Part shown: positions 22,486-33,400 of the stretch, piece after piece | Numbering within the stretch: position 1 is the first letter of the stretch | Layout: each line of letters opens with the position of its first letter | Source: Acanthococcus lagerstroemiae | Taxonomy: Eukaryota > Arthropoda > Insecta > Hemiptera > Eriococcidae | Reading direction: 5' to 3' | DNA length: 64,000 bases | NCBI GenBank assembly: GCA_031841125.1 | Contig: CM063106.1 | Span: forward strand, 34,220,001 to 34,284,000 | Made by a program: the position numbers and the translations under genes | Notes under the pieces: generated by a model | Seen by the model: only the letters and a program-made list of their open reading frames with translations | Databases searched by the model: none | Told to the model about the DNA's origin: nothing

Positions 22486-23370
22486 CTTCCCTTCTTTATT
22501 TTCCCGGACCATTCTTGGAGATGACCATGACTGAGTGAAAGAAGGCGAACTCAAAATAAATAGAGCGGCCCAATACAACACTACTGATTCTGTTTTCCAT
22601 TTTACAAAAATATTTTTCTTATTTTATGTGCGGTCCGTAAATCATAGACTTCCTCCAAAGGGGCCCACGAACGCAAACAGGTTGTTAATAATTATTGTTT
22701 AAACCTTAAGACTACCTCATCCATATTTACACCTGTAGCGCTCTTCTGTTCTGGACTCTTTTAAAGCTGCATTTTGCCAAAAATGTAAAAAAAAAAAAAT
22801 TGGTAGACAAAATGGGATGCCTCTGCTCTGCTCTAGCCCTGAAGTTCTTGAACTTCAGCAGCCTCAAAATTCTATTTATTTCCTTGGATTAGAACCCAGA
22901 AATATGTCTTTCTTTTTTCATTTTTCATTTAAAATTCTTCAGTCATAAAAATAATGTTGCTATTATATTTTTATTTTAGTCTTCTTATTGTTGAAACAGA
23001 AACATATTAATTTTTTTGAATGAAACTTTATTCTTATTATTTTCATTTTCTACAAAATTTAAATTTCTATTCCAGCAGTGGCGTCAGAACGGGAGGGGGT
23101 TGTTACAGCGTTACATTGTACCTTCCCGAGAAGATAAGAGAGAAGATGAATATGGTTAGGATCTTCTCATTTCAAACTTTCTCTTGAATCGTCAGATCTC
23201 TATTTCTGGCATGAAAATCGTTTATTTTTGGCTGATCAACGCAATTTTTATACCCCCATCCCAAAAATATCTTCTGACTACAGTGGAATTTGGCCCATTA
23301 TCAAAATTCCTTTTTGCTCCTCCCTGTAGTACTCTACACGTCGTCTGTCACGAGAAAAAGGTGCCAAATT
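22486..23370. other. Non-coding stretch
   Basis: AT-rich with no supported gene. A MITE-like left end CAGTGGCGTCAGAACGGGAGG occurs near 23075 without a clear partner. Confidence 0.4.
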
Positions 23371-23805
23371 CGAAGCTATGCTAGTTATCAGTATTGCCAT
23401 AGTGACTGTCGAAAATTTCAAGCATGCCAACCTAAATTTTCTGGATAATTCAATTAATTTTAAAGTTATTTTATTAGGTATAAAATTTAGAAATCTTACG
23501 GAAATTTCTGAAAAACCTTTAAAATTATTAAAATTTTTGGGGAATTGCTTGAATATCATGAAAAATTGAAGGAAAAAAGCTTTTAATGAGATCGTATAAA
23601 AATTCACGAGTTGAAGAGACATTCAGATGATTGCTCAGATTTCTAAAAGATCTCTTGAACTTTCAGGAGAGTAGGCAATAAGAAGTTCCGATTTGCGGCC
23701 CAAAAAGTAGAATTACGACCACCAGAAAAACCGAATCGCAGCCCATCTACAAATAGGATACAGGCAACTGTTCGAAGTCAAGATTACAGTAAGATGACAG
23801 CATGC

Positions 23806-23994
23806 ATGAGTACAGCTCCTGGAAACACCGCAATATTGATATATGACATCCGCCATTTTCCGATGCTTGGTGTCCGACGATTTATAAGTGATACGCGGAA
23901 CGTGCCGCGCGGAATGAATTGTGAGTCATATGACACTAAGCGACGGAAAATGGCGGATGTCAATATCGGGTGTCTCTAGGTGCTCTAGTATGAG
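23806..23994. mobile_element. Fold-back element 1, ~190 bp
   Basis: Near-complete inverted repeat. The left arm contains CTGGAAACACCG and GACATCCGCCATTTTCCG. The right arm, read inverted, contains CTAGAGACACCCG and GACATCCGCCATTTTCCG. The centre is around GATACGCGGAACGTGCCGCG. It is homologous to fold-back 3. Confidence 0.8.
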
Positions 23995-24002
23995 TAAGGC
24001 AG

Positions 24003-24142
24003 CTCCAAGGAGAAATAAGGGACAGCCATTTTGATCACAAAAAAAAGTACACAAACGCGTCTTGATAATTTCTCATTATGAACACGCGTTTGTTTACTTT
24101 TCATGCAATCAAAATGGCTTGTCCGTTATACCTCCCCTTAGA
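24003..24142. mobile_element. Fold-back element 2, ~140 bp
   Basis: Left arm AAGGGACAGCCATTTTGATC followed by ACAAACGCGT. The right arm inverted gives ACGGACAAGCCATTTTGATT followed by ACAAACGCGT. A different sequence family from its neighbours, but with the same fold-back architecture. Confidence 0.78.
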
Positions 24143-24154
24143 ACCGTATTAGTA

Positions 24155-24335
24155 TGAATAAAGCACCTGGAAACACCCGAGTACTGACATCCGCCATTTT
24201 GAGTCGTTTAGTGCCCGACGATTCATAGTTCACTACGCGGAACGTTCCGCGTATCGAACTGTGAATCGTCGGACACCAAGCGATTTAGAATGGAAAATGT
24301 GTCAGTACTCGGGTGTTTCTAGGTGCTCTAACATG
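24155..24335. mobile_element. Fold-back element 3, ~180 bp
   Basis: Left arm CACCTGGAAACACCCGAGTA then CTGACATCCGCCATTTT. The right arm inverted gives CACCTAGAAACACCCGAGTA. The centre is CGCGGAACGTTCCGCG, a perfect palindrome. Arms of about 80 bases with almost no loop. Confidence 0.82.
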
Positions 24336-24749
24336 AGTTGACGTGTACAAGTTCGAGCAGTGAAGTCAGAGTGCATTTAGTCTTTCACGATGAAAGCGTG
24401 TGTGTACAGCGAAAAGGGAAAGAAACTGAAAGTTATATGAACATGATTTTTAATTTCGCCGACATAAGGGATTGGAAAATTAAGTCGAAAAGTGGGTTTG
24501 CGCTTTTGAATCGTGTTCAACTTTTAAGAAAATCGATCAGTCAGGAACAGTTTTTAATTCAAGGTACACCCACAACTATGCAAGAAATGATGCAGATGTG
24601 GTGGAGAAGGAAAGCATGAGCACCAGCGCAAAATGGAAAGCTGTTGAGGGTATATATCAGCAGGCCCGTAGCCAGCCATCTGCAATAGGGGGTGCGGACT
24701 GTTCACCAGGGGGGCTTGAGGATACACATAGTATATTATGAAGATTTCT

Positions 24750-24800
24750 ACGAAGCAGTGGCGTAGCCAGAGGGAAAAGGGAGCGAATTACCCCCCAAGG
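24750..24800. repeat. CAGTGGCGTAGCCAG MITE end without clear partner
   Basis: The same left terminal sequence as the element at 43301-43570, directly preceded by a related GCCCGTAGCCAGCC fragment at 24664. Likely truncated copies. Confidence 0.5.
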
Positions 24801-24900
24801 CACCTGCAATTAAATAAAAAAATTTGAGCAAAATTGAAAAAACGAAACGGAAAAAAATTTGGAGTATCGAAAAACGAAACGAAAAAGTCGCGATTATTTC

Positions 24901-25128
24901 CAGGACTGACAAATGGTAATAAAATGGTGGATTTACACCAAAGTTATAAGCATACTTGTTATTCACATTTTCAATGTAGCGTACTTGTTAATAGTATTAT
25001 GCTTATAACTTTGGTGTAAATCTAGCGCAACGGTAACGAAATAATGGAATAACGGAAAATGTTGGGGGAAAATGAAGAAACGAAAAACGAAACGAAAAAC
25101 CCCCAAAAAAATTCGTTTGCCAGCCCTG
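24901..25128. mobile_element. hAT-like MITE with inner 25-bp inverted repeat
   Basis: Termini CAGGACTGACAAATG and, inverted, CAGGGCTGGCAAACG. Inside, GATTTACACCAAAGTTATAA (24928 on) and its exact inverse (to 25021) form 25-bp arms around a ~43-base loop. No clear target duplication. CGAAAAACGAAACGAAAAA lies both outside the left end and inside the right end. Confidence 0.62.
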
Positions 25129-25837
25129 AAAAACTGTAAAGAAAAAATTTTGAGATTTTATAGAAACTCGGAAGTCTAGAAAGCCTCTCAAGATTGTTGA
25201 AAATTTCAGATCTTTTGAAATTTCAGGAAATCGGCAACATTGCTTAGTATATTGATACATGTAGTTAAGCAGTTTAGGAGTGCCGCTCTAAATTTTCGGG
25301 AGAATTCAGGAAGTTCGAAAGTTCTCTAGTTGACTGGAAAATTCAGAAGATTCTATTTTAGAAATTTTGGAAAAGCTTCTGAAATTATTTCAAAAATTTA
25401 GGATAAAACGGCTGAAAACTGCAAAAAATAAGGAGAGAAGATTTTATAAAGATTCGGAAGTTCGAGAGACATTCAGATGATTTCTCAGATTTCCAGAAGA
25501 TCTCTTGATATTTCGGGAGAGTTTGCAACACTAATTGGTGTTACAATATTGATAGTAGAAAATTACAAAAGTACCAAACGACATTTTCAGGAGAATTATG
25601 GAAATTCCAAAATTACTTCAGTGTCTGGAAAAGTTAGACTTTTTTTTTGAAATTTAGGAAATGATTACAAAAATTTAGTAAACGCTAAATATTTTGAAAA
25701 ATCAAAAGAAAAAGTTTTTGAACAGATTTTATATAAATTTAGGAGCTTAAAAGACTCAGGGGATAGCTCAAAATTTCAGGAGATTTCCCGAAACTTCAAA
25801 TGAGTTTGTAACACTGCATTTGCGTATACCAGCAAAA

Positions 25838-26085
25838 GAGTCACTCACTGATCGGTGGATTTGGACGAAAACATGGCATAAGAGGATCATGATGAAAAAA
25901 GATATCCCAAAAATCCAAAATTGAGCTCATCTGATAGGAAATGAAAAAGGCTACAACTTTTGTTCTTTGCATTTTTTTCATAAAAATCAGTATAAAAGCC
26001 GCAAGTCGCACTTTCATGAGCACACATTCTTAGGGCGTAATGTACATGTATCATATTTTCGTCTTCGACATTAGCGCTCCTGGTA
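25838..26085. mobile_element. MITE-like dispersed repeat (copy 2)
   Basis: GATCGGTGGATTTGGACGAAAA at the left, TTTTCGTCTTCGACATTAGCGCTCCTGG at the right, and GCTCATCTGATAGGAAATGA with AAAGGCTA in the middle match copy 1 at 6583-6806. It interrupts the ~280-bp repeat array. Confidence 0.62.
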
Positions 26086-26607
26086 GAATTTGTATATGCG
26101 AATAGCTCAACATTTTAGTGCTGACTCACTTTTCACGGGGAATTTACTGAATTTGAAAATTATTTAATTGGGTATTCGGGAAAAATTTTGATATTATTCT
26201 AAGAGTTTAAAAGAAATTTATCGAAGAATGTAAAAAGCTTTTGAGAAGATTTTATAAAAATTCAGGATTTTGAAAGTATTCTGGAGATTGCTGAAAATGT
26301 CAGTTCTTCTAAAATTTCAGGAGCGTCGGCAACTTTACTTAGTGTTGAGAAGTTTAGGAATGCTATTTTAAATTTTTAGGAGAATTCAAGGTATGTGAAC
26401 ATTTTTTAGCTGACTGGAAGATTTAGAAGATTTTCTCAGAAATTTAGGAAAAACTTGTGAAATGTCTGCAAGAATTTAGAAGCAAACGGATGAAAATTGA
26501 AAATTCGGAAGAAAAGTTATTATAAAAATTTAAAAATTCTAGAGACATTCAGGAGATTTCTCAAAATTTCAGAATAGTTTAAAAAACTCAGCCATTCGAT
26601 GGACCTT

Positions 26608-27265
26608 CAGAGAGCGGATTTTTATGTGCTAAAAGCAGGTGAAATATGTGCATAAATATGCATCAAAAAAGTCCAAAATATGCGCGAAAAAGTAAAAATA
26701 TGCGTTGACGATATGGGTGTCATTTTAAAGAGCGTGAAGAGCTACACCTTGTTACGTTAAAAAAAATCAGTTAATCGAATCATTTATTTATAAGAAAAAT
26801 TATTATAAAGAGAAATGGGTTTTTAAAATAATTTTAGTCGAAACAGATACCACGAATCCGAATGAAGGCGGGCTTTGCGAATTGAATTTTTTTGCAAAAT
26901 TAATAGCATGAATCGGCGCTTGGAGCGCTACAGTGGAAAAAGACGTAATTTTTTTTTCCAGTGCTCTAGGGAAGAATCTAAAAAATATGTAATTTTTTCG
27001 ACTTTTCAAGAAAGAAATATTAAAAATTAAGGAAATATGTGCTAAAAATCAGGAAACTAAGAAAATATGCGCTGAAACGGTTAAATATGGGCCAAAAATG
27101 ACCAAAATATGCAAAAATATGCTTTTATAGGTAAAATATACCAAATATGCGAAAACAAATATGGCTCATTTTGCTCAGAAAGATTTGAAACGTGAATGTA
27201 TCTTCAATATACCGTTTCTAACTCGATACAGACAAATATGCGATTTCATTAAAATCCGCTCCCTG
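26608..27265. mobile_element. GCATAT-rich MITE, copy 3 (diverged)
   Basis: Termini CAGAGAGCGGATTTTTA and, inverted, CAGGGAGCGGATTTTA. The interior is filled with ATATGCG/ATATGCA words and AAATATGCAAAAATATGC, as in the family members at 1021, 16672 and 49842, but the sequence is otherwise diverged. No matching target duplication. Confidence 0.65.
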
Positions 27266-27362
27266 AATAATTCTTTGGGGGTCTGACAGTGATGGTAGGT
27301 CTGCTTTGACAAACTGACTAAATCACTCAAGAAACTAGGTCTTCCTTCTCGAACATCTTGCC

Positions 27363-28149
27363 TTTTTTTTTCCTACTCGCGACACCCGACGGTCAGCCCA
27401 GAACTTTCGCTGGTGCGCCCTATATATTCGTCTATGGTCTATGTACAGTAAAATGAAAAATTTGACGTACCCCCCCCCCCCACAGCCTTACATACCTTCG
27501 ATTAGGTTAAGCGCGGGGCAAGGAAGAGAGAGCTCTCATTTTTAAACTACCTACATATTGTATATGAAATATTTACTCATCTACATTTTAAACCCTAAGC
27601 TAGATACAACTATTCTGTCTGTCTGTTGTCCAGCCAGTCGGTCATTGTCTCAGTCGGCTTCGGGTTGTTTATTGTCTCCTTCGATTTCACAACACTTCCC
27701 TATCGGTTTCCATCTTCCCCGCTCGCCACTTCAGCAACACACCCAAGACGAGAGGGTCGCTCCCAGTAGAGGGGGCCGTCTCCATGGTCAACCAGTCACC
27801 TCAAGACTTCAGTCTCAAGTTCTTTGTTGCTTCCTCAAAGTAGGTTGAGCAGATGAGTCGAGTATCAGGTTCCAGGGTCTCCTACCAGTGACGCTCCTTG
27901 GGACGGCAGGAGACCCTCGCAAGTGCCGAGGAGTCACTGGGCTTCTTCTTTCTCCATCAACCTTTCTCACCTGCTACGGTCGTTGTCTCTTCTGCTGCTA
28001 CAGCTTCGGTGGAGTGCCGCTTATCGATGTTCGTTGACGGTGGGCCCGCCCTCGTCTTGGCTTTTCATCAGTCTGGGGCTACCCTCTTCCAGGCTCTTTG
28101 ACTGACGGCTACGGGTCCTCCCTGATTCCCGTCAGTCCGCATTGGTGTG
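27363..28149 (-). mobile_element. Retroposon insertion, 787 bp, perfect 13-bp target duplication
   Basis: cgaacatcttgcc occurs at 27350-27362 and 28150-28162. The + strand insert begins with a T-run, i.e. a poly-A tail on the minus strand, so this is an LINE-mediated insertion in minus orientation. The body is GC-richer than the surroundings between 27600 and 28140. I do not recognise the source: a 5'-truncated LINE, a long SINE or a retrocopied transcript are all possible. The poly-C near 27471 is odd for a transcript. Confidence 0.8.
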
Positions 28150-28162
28150 CGAACATCTTGCC

Positions 28163-28713
28163 TGCCCTAGGGTGACCAGACCACTCGTTTAAAAATAAAT
28201 TCGGAAAAACTAATTGATGAAATACCCTGTATAATACCTATAGCGTTTATAGCTCGTATTTAATGTTGACCTTCTTGAACAATATTTTTTCCATCATACT
28301 CACAATTCTTTTTGCGCTATGTCATTGTTGTATCAAGATTAACGTAGGTTGACTTACATTGCGTAATTATTCATAAATCTGTTCTGCACTGTTCGTATGT
28401 ATCGTGCTCCATTGTTTCTTTCTTGTCGGCGACCCCCTCCAGAGTTCTGAAAGATTGTCATCGAATCACGATTTCTATGTATTTCTAGCTTGTAAAAAAA
28501 TAATATTAACGTGCGCGTAAAAATCTTAAAAATGTTACCGGTTTCATTTTTCTGCTGATCTGCGTGCTCAGTTTTTTCTCGTATTGCAATCTCCCTCCGG
28601 AGGTCATGATTCGTATACTTTGAGAAGCACTAATCAACTCTACCCAACGTAATGACGAAGTTCGTTTTTCTTTTTTCCTGCGAACTCGGTGACAAGTGTG
28701 CAGATGATGATAA
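28163..28713. other. Non-coding stretch
   Basis: Begins with AGGGTGACCAGACCACTCG (28169), a hAT-like terminal sequence without a partner identified. Otherwise no features; the minus strand open frame here is treated as a shadow. Confidence 0.4.
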
Positions 28714-28743
28714 TTTCTCAAGATAAAACTACATCTTACGAAA

Positions 28744-29017
28744 TTGCACCTAATCAGAAATGGAGACCAAGTGGTCGACGATGTAATTGCAAAATGCGTA
28801 AACGATTGTATGATGTCCGATAACTGCATTGTTCGTGTCATGATGAAATGTAAAATGACGGGCTTCGACGTACATGAAAGAAATTCCGAAGAATTTGTCG
28901 GCTGCCTTGCGCAAACATTAGCGTTGGCAGTTGGTAAACATTGTAAAGTGTCTTCAACATTACGGATAAGTCGAATATGGTGCAATTTCCAAGTTTACGT
29001 TTGTTGTATTATGGAAA
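28744..29017 (+). other. Unassigned open segment ending at a donor-like site
   Basis: One + strand frame is open from 28714 to a gtgagt at 29018-29023. It encodes cysteine-rich sequence including IAKCVNDCMMSDNC, TGFDVHERNSEEFVGCLAQ and LALAVGKHCK. Codon use includes CpG codons unlike the surrounding AT-rich DNA. It could be an internal exon (acceptor candidate AATCAG near 28756) or an initial exon from the ATG at 28810. The opposite strand is also open (159 codons, 28506-28985), so one of the two may be a shadow. I recognise no family for either. Confidence 0.25.
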
Positions 29018-29023
29018 TGTGAG

Positions 29024-30331
29024 TACTTACTTTGTACTATGTACACAGTCTCACTCCATAGACGATGCCTTATAGTACGATATTACCTAGTTCTATTTTT
29101 TAGAATTTGTTGGAAGAAGATATCCGTTTAATGTTTTAAAATAAGCAAATTCCAACCCGAAGATTCAGAACATTCTCTGTCCAAATAACGTTGTCAGCTT
29201 GAAAGTATTCACGAGCTTTCCAAATTTTTTATCGTCCTATTCTGTATATCTGTAGTCGTACTCGACTCGACTAACGACAACGAATGTCAACAAATGTGGA
29301 GACATATCAAACACCAAGCAAAGATGCCTTAATAACCTTAGTGTGACGAGTTGTGGTGTCGGTTGAAGTAGTCGAAGGAATTTGAAATACTTCAGATAAG
29401 ATAAAATAGCTGTGGATTCTCGTCTACTGTTTGTATAGATGAGTTCATCTGGGGGCAGTGCCATCGGAAGGAAAACGGGACTCCGACATGTGGATTCCAG
29501 AGGCTCTCATAGGTGAGGAATAGCAACCAGAAAGGGAAACATGCGTTTTCATACGTCTCATATTGAGTAAGGTATTCTCTCTTTTCGGATGAATCAGCCG
29601 CTGAGAAGTGTTCCTGCGCACTAATGCCGAGGGGGCTCTATAAGTATAGGAAAAGTCATGACGCCATTTTTGAATTATTGTATTGCTGAAGTGAGGAGAA
29701 TGCATGTGTGTACACGATTGACTATTACTATTGTGGAGTATGGCGAGTAAGACTCGTTTTACTGTGTTTTAATTGGTTTATTACCATAATAAATTGATGT
29801 TTAAACACGATTTTCAAAAATGGCTTGGTGTTCAGCGTATAACCGTACAAATACTGTTGGGAGAACCAAATTTTTACTTTCTGTATCTCTAAAAACTTCC
29901 GTAATTGTAATTCCAGTACTGAGTGTGGCTATCAACTACCTTCATTTTGTCACTATAGTTTATACCACCTTCTCCTTACCTCTTCCGCAACACTATGATT
30001 CAAAAATGGCACCAGAACTTTACCCATATTTATTGAGCCTCAGTATTGTTCTTTGTTTTTGACTGGCATTAGCTAGAGGTGACGAAAAGAAAGAACCACA
30101 ATGATTGTTCGAAATATGCTCATCAGAAGTACTTGTGGTTGAATGATTCAGTGGAATCTGTTTACGTCCAACTCTATTACCAGAGTCACTTTAAATTTTT
30201 ATGCTAGTTCAGCCTGATTCAGATCAAATCTATAGGACCGCCAACTTGGATATCAAGATCAGCAAACGAAATCTCGGCACCTGCCGAACTTTGGTATTAT
30301 GTTGCCTGTCCCTTTAGAAAGAAAATTGCAA
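29024..30331. other. Non-coding or unassigned stretch
   Basis: No recognised gene. Several open frames of 70-90 codons on the minus strand (29237-29705) show no family signature. Confidence 0.4.
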
Positions 30332-30470
30332 CCCTTGGCCGAGTGGATAGCGCGTTGGTCTCGGAATCCGGAGGTCCCAGGTTCGAGCCCATGTAGCAAT
30401 TCGCCAGATTTCGACCTAGGCCAGTTTTTCGGTCTGAAGGGAAGAGGGCGAAGACAGCCCTAACAGCCAT
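30332..30470 (+). repeat. tRNA-derived SINE, plus strand copy
   Basis: TTGGCCGAGTGGATAGCGCG, TCTCGGAATCCGGAGGTCCC, GGTTCGAGCCCATG, then GATTTCGACCTAGGCCAG and AGCCCTAACAGCC: the same head and body as 19381-19520 in the opposite orientation. A G-run (30498-30508) and MITE-like CCCCTCCC sequence follow. Confidence 0.82.
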
Positions 30471-33400
30471 ATTTTTTCCATTTTTGAGTTAAATATTGGG
30501 GGGGGGGGAAGCGTTGCCCCTCCCAAGTTTTCATTGGGGAAAAAGTGCCAAGTCGGCGTCTATGCTAACATCAGTAACCAAGAACTGTAACACAATGTGT
30601 GACGTCACTAGTAAATAAGCCCATCGGATAAAGATCATCTAAAGTCATCTTGTTATATTTATTTTTATTTGAGTTCTAGTAGACACCTTGTTACTACAAT
30701 TTCAACGAGTTGTGAAAAATATTGATATACTTCTCTCGTGTCCTAAAAGCATTCCAAATCAGAGTGTTGATGTGTACTGAAGAAAGTTTCAGCAGAGTTT
30801 TGATGAGCCTAATCTTTCTCAATGCGTGTAATAACATCGACATCTCATCACCTTCTTCCCTAGATTATTTATTTGTCTTCATGAATATTTTTCCCTCTAG
30901 GGCCAAATGAATTCAGGAGTACCTCAAATTTCAGAAGATATCTGGAGATAGAAAAATTAATAAGAATTTATCAGTTCACAGCAAATTGTATGTAACAAAA
31001 TGTCTGTGGCATCAGTATCGAAATTTCGAAATCCTTCTATATTACTTGCTGTCTAGCTCTTACACTGTGCAAAATCATATAAAAAGGAATTAAAGTCATC
31101 TAATGCAGCAGACAAAAAAGCCCTTTTTGACTCTTAAACCTTTGCTTGGCTTAGGTCGGTATGTCCACCCTTAAAATCTGTGATCTATGTAATGTAGAAT
31201 AATATCGAGGAAAAGATTTAAAGCTAAGTTCTGTTTTCGTCTTCATTCCAAATCATCGCAGAAATGATTACGAATGTCATGATTGAAGTATGTTACTGGA
31301 TGTTAACAAAAATGAACGTTCTGCAAAATTTCAGAAAATTCTTTTGAAATCTTTTAAAATTGTGTAGGGGGTGGCTAACACTGGTCCAGGTTCCCTTGAT
31401 CCTCATTTTTTGAAAACAGCTACTTACCCAGTGCTACGGTTTGGATCAATTTTTAATCCATTAATTTGTGCATAGGAAATTTACATTGGGTTCTGTCTAA
31501 GAACTTTTATGTTCTAAGAGCCGATGTAATTTTCTACGCGCCAATTAATCGATTACAAATTGATCTGATGAACCCTAGCATTGGGTAAGTTATTGTTTTC
31601 AGTTGTTCGGCTAGGTCGGTTTGTTTCACACGAGGCAAAGATGAGGTTGTTTTGGTTCGGTAGGCATACGAGTATATATTAGTGTAACCTGTGAGTACTT
31701 TGAATTTTTTCTCAGACATTGAAGCATCCCATAGTGCCTTCATTTGAGGGAAGTCTTCGCTAACTACATCGATCAGAAAAATAGGACTTGTGCTGCGAAC
31801 CATCTTCCCTTCATAAAGCAGATTCATAAATTTGACATTTTTATCCAAAACCTTTTTTTTTTTCAGTCTCTTTAACAGCGTTAACCGAGATTTCAGTACT
31901 TTATTAAATGCTGATTCAATTTGGCTTCCTGATCCAGGTCAATGGCTCTGGCGTTGGCTCCAAACTTGAGGGAAAAGAATATGCAAACATGAAATTCTAG
32001 ATACTAAATTGATCAGTATGAACTATTCGAAACTGCTAATTGTTTGCTTGTCCACTCACCCACTCATAATTTAGAGGACATGAAAATCAAAACATCTTGA
32101 GGGGAGGGCAATTCCTGTATGTTTGGAATTGCCCTCAGGATTACTTCCTGGATTCGAAAAGGGCTGATTAATGAGTTTCAGCAGTCATCGATTTCGATTT
32201 TAAGAATGGTTTCTACATCCGACCCCCGGAATGGCACCAACATGAGGATTGAGACTAAGTGTTGGTCATTTTTCCAGATGCTATTCCAATTGTACGTTTG
32301 TAAGATCAGCCTTGATTTAGAGAATGTTTTTTGGATTTGCTCCATTAATAGTTGTTGTTCGGGAAATTGCTGCAAAATGCCGTGAAAATTGTGAATTTTA
32401 TGAGAAAAATATGGAATTTGGTGTGTGAACTCGGAAATCCGGATCTATTTGAAAAATTTCTGAAAACGTAATCTTTGGAATGCACAACATGTTAGATGGA
32501 GATTTTGGTCCCGCTCCCGCCTTCCATACGTCTCACAGTTTTGGGGAATCAAAATCATAAAAATGAATTCAGTGATCCGAAAAACGTAATTTTCAGTGTG
32601 TATAACATATTTCATGAACTTCCCCTAGGGCCACAATTTTGAATTTAGCGTCAAACTGATACCAAGTATGGATTTAGTGACTTTGAACCCCTGAGTGTCT
32701 ATGCAGTTTTCATTAACTGCTTTTACAACAGTTGAAAAAGTTTCATTATTAAAATCCTATCCGAAAATAAAAACATTTTTATATATTCGTCGCTGAGAAG
32801 GGGGAAGAAGAAATTCCCATGAAGGATGAACTCGGGTGTAGAGAAATTAGGTACGAGGTAATTAAAGAGTCCCTTCCATTCTCATGAATTAAGATTAAAC
32901 ATCCAAAATTTTTATTATTTTCCCTCATACACCTTGTATTAATTTATATCAGTGGAAATGGTCATTTTGAATACTCATTTTTGAACATTTCTGGGGTGGA
33001 TGCGAAAAATTTGAAGAGACCTAGGAGGACTTTGAAGAGCTACAATTTTCGCTTTGTCTGAACTTTTTTTCTCTTTAGGCTGCATTAGGCTAGATATTGT
33101 TAAACTCTAATGTGTACCCCATTTCCCCCAAATGTAGATTCAAAAAAGACCTCTGGTGTGGCTTTTATCTTCAAATTCAACCGTGTGCCTTTCCGAACTC
33201 ACATCCCAGATTTCAAGCTTTCATGTTAAGATGCACGATTCTTATCCAATTCTCTGTACTACTATCAGAGAGAGTCCTAACGAGTTGATAACTGATTTTT
33301 GAGGAAGTTAATTTGAGAATCAAATAGTTTTCTGAGAAATCGTATCTTTCTTCTTAATCTAATGCGGTTCGGAAAATAAGGGTCACCGTTCGGAGAAAGA

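Larger units (their letters stand above)
23375..26600. repeat. Diverged ~280-bp repeat units, interrupted by other elements
   Basis: The series GA(T)TTTATA.A.ATTC.G.A.TT, GAGACATTCAGATGATT.CTCAGATTTC, AGATCTCTTGA..TTTC.GGAGAGT, then GCAACA.T...TTGGTGTT and TAAATTTTC.GGAGAATTC recurs. Units begin near 23560, 25150, 25440, 25715, 26245 and 26520, about 275-290 bases apart where uninterrupted. Fold-back elements at 23806-24335 and MITEs at 24901 and 25838 break the series. Confidence 0.65.

Noticed and set aside
28506..28985. 159-codon minus strand open frame
   Set aside because: Serine/histidine/phenylalanine-rich without domains, and antisense to a more protein-like frame. Retained only as an uncertainty in the finding at 28714-29023.
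31534..31848. 104-codon minus strand open frame
   Set aside because: Several frames of about 100 codons are expected by chance in this much AT-rich DNA; no homology recognised.
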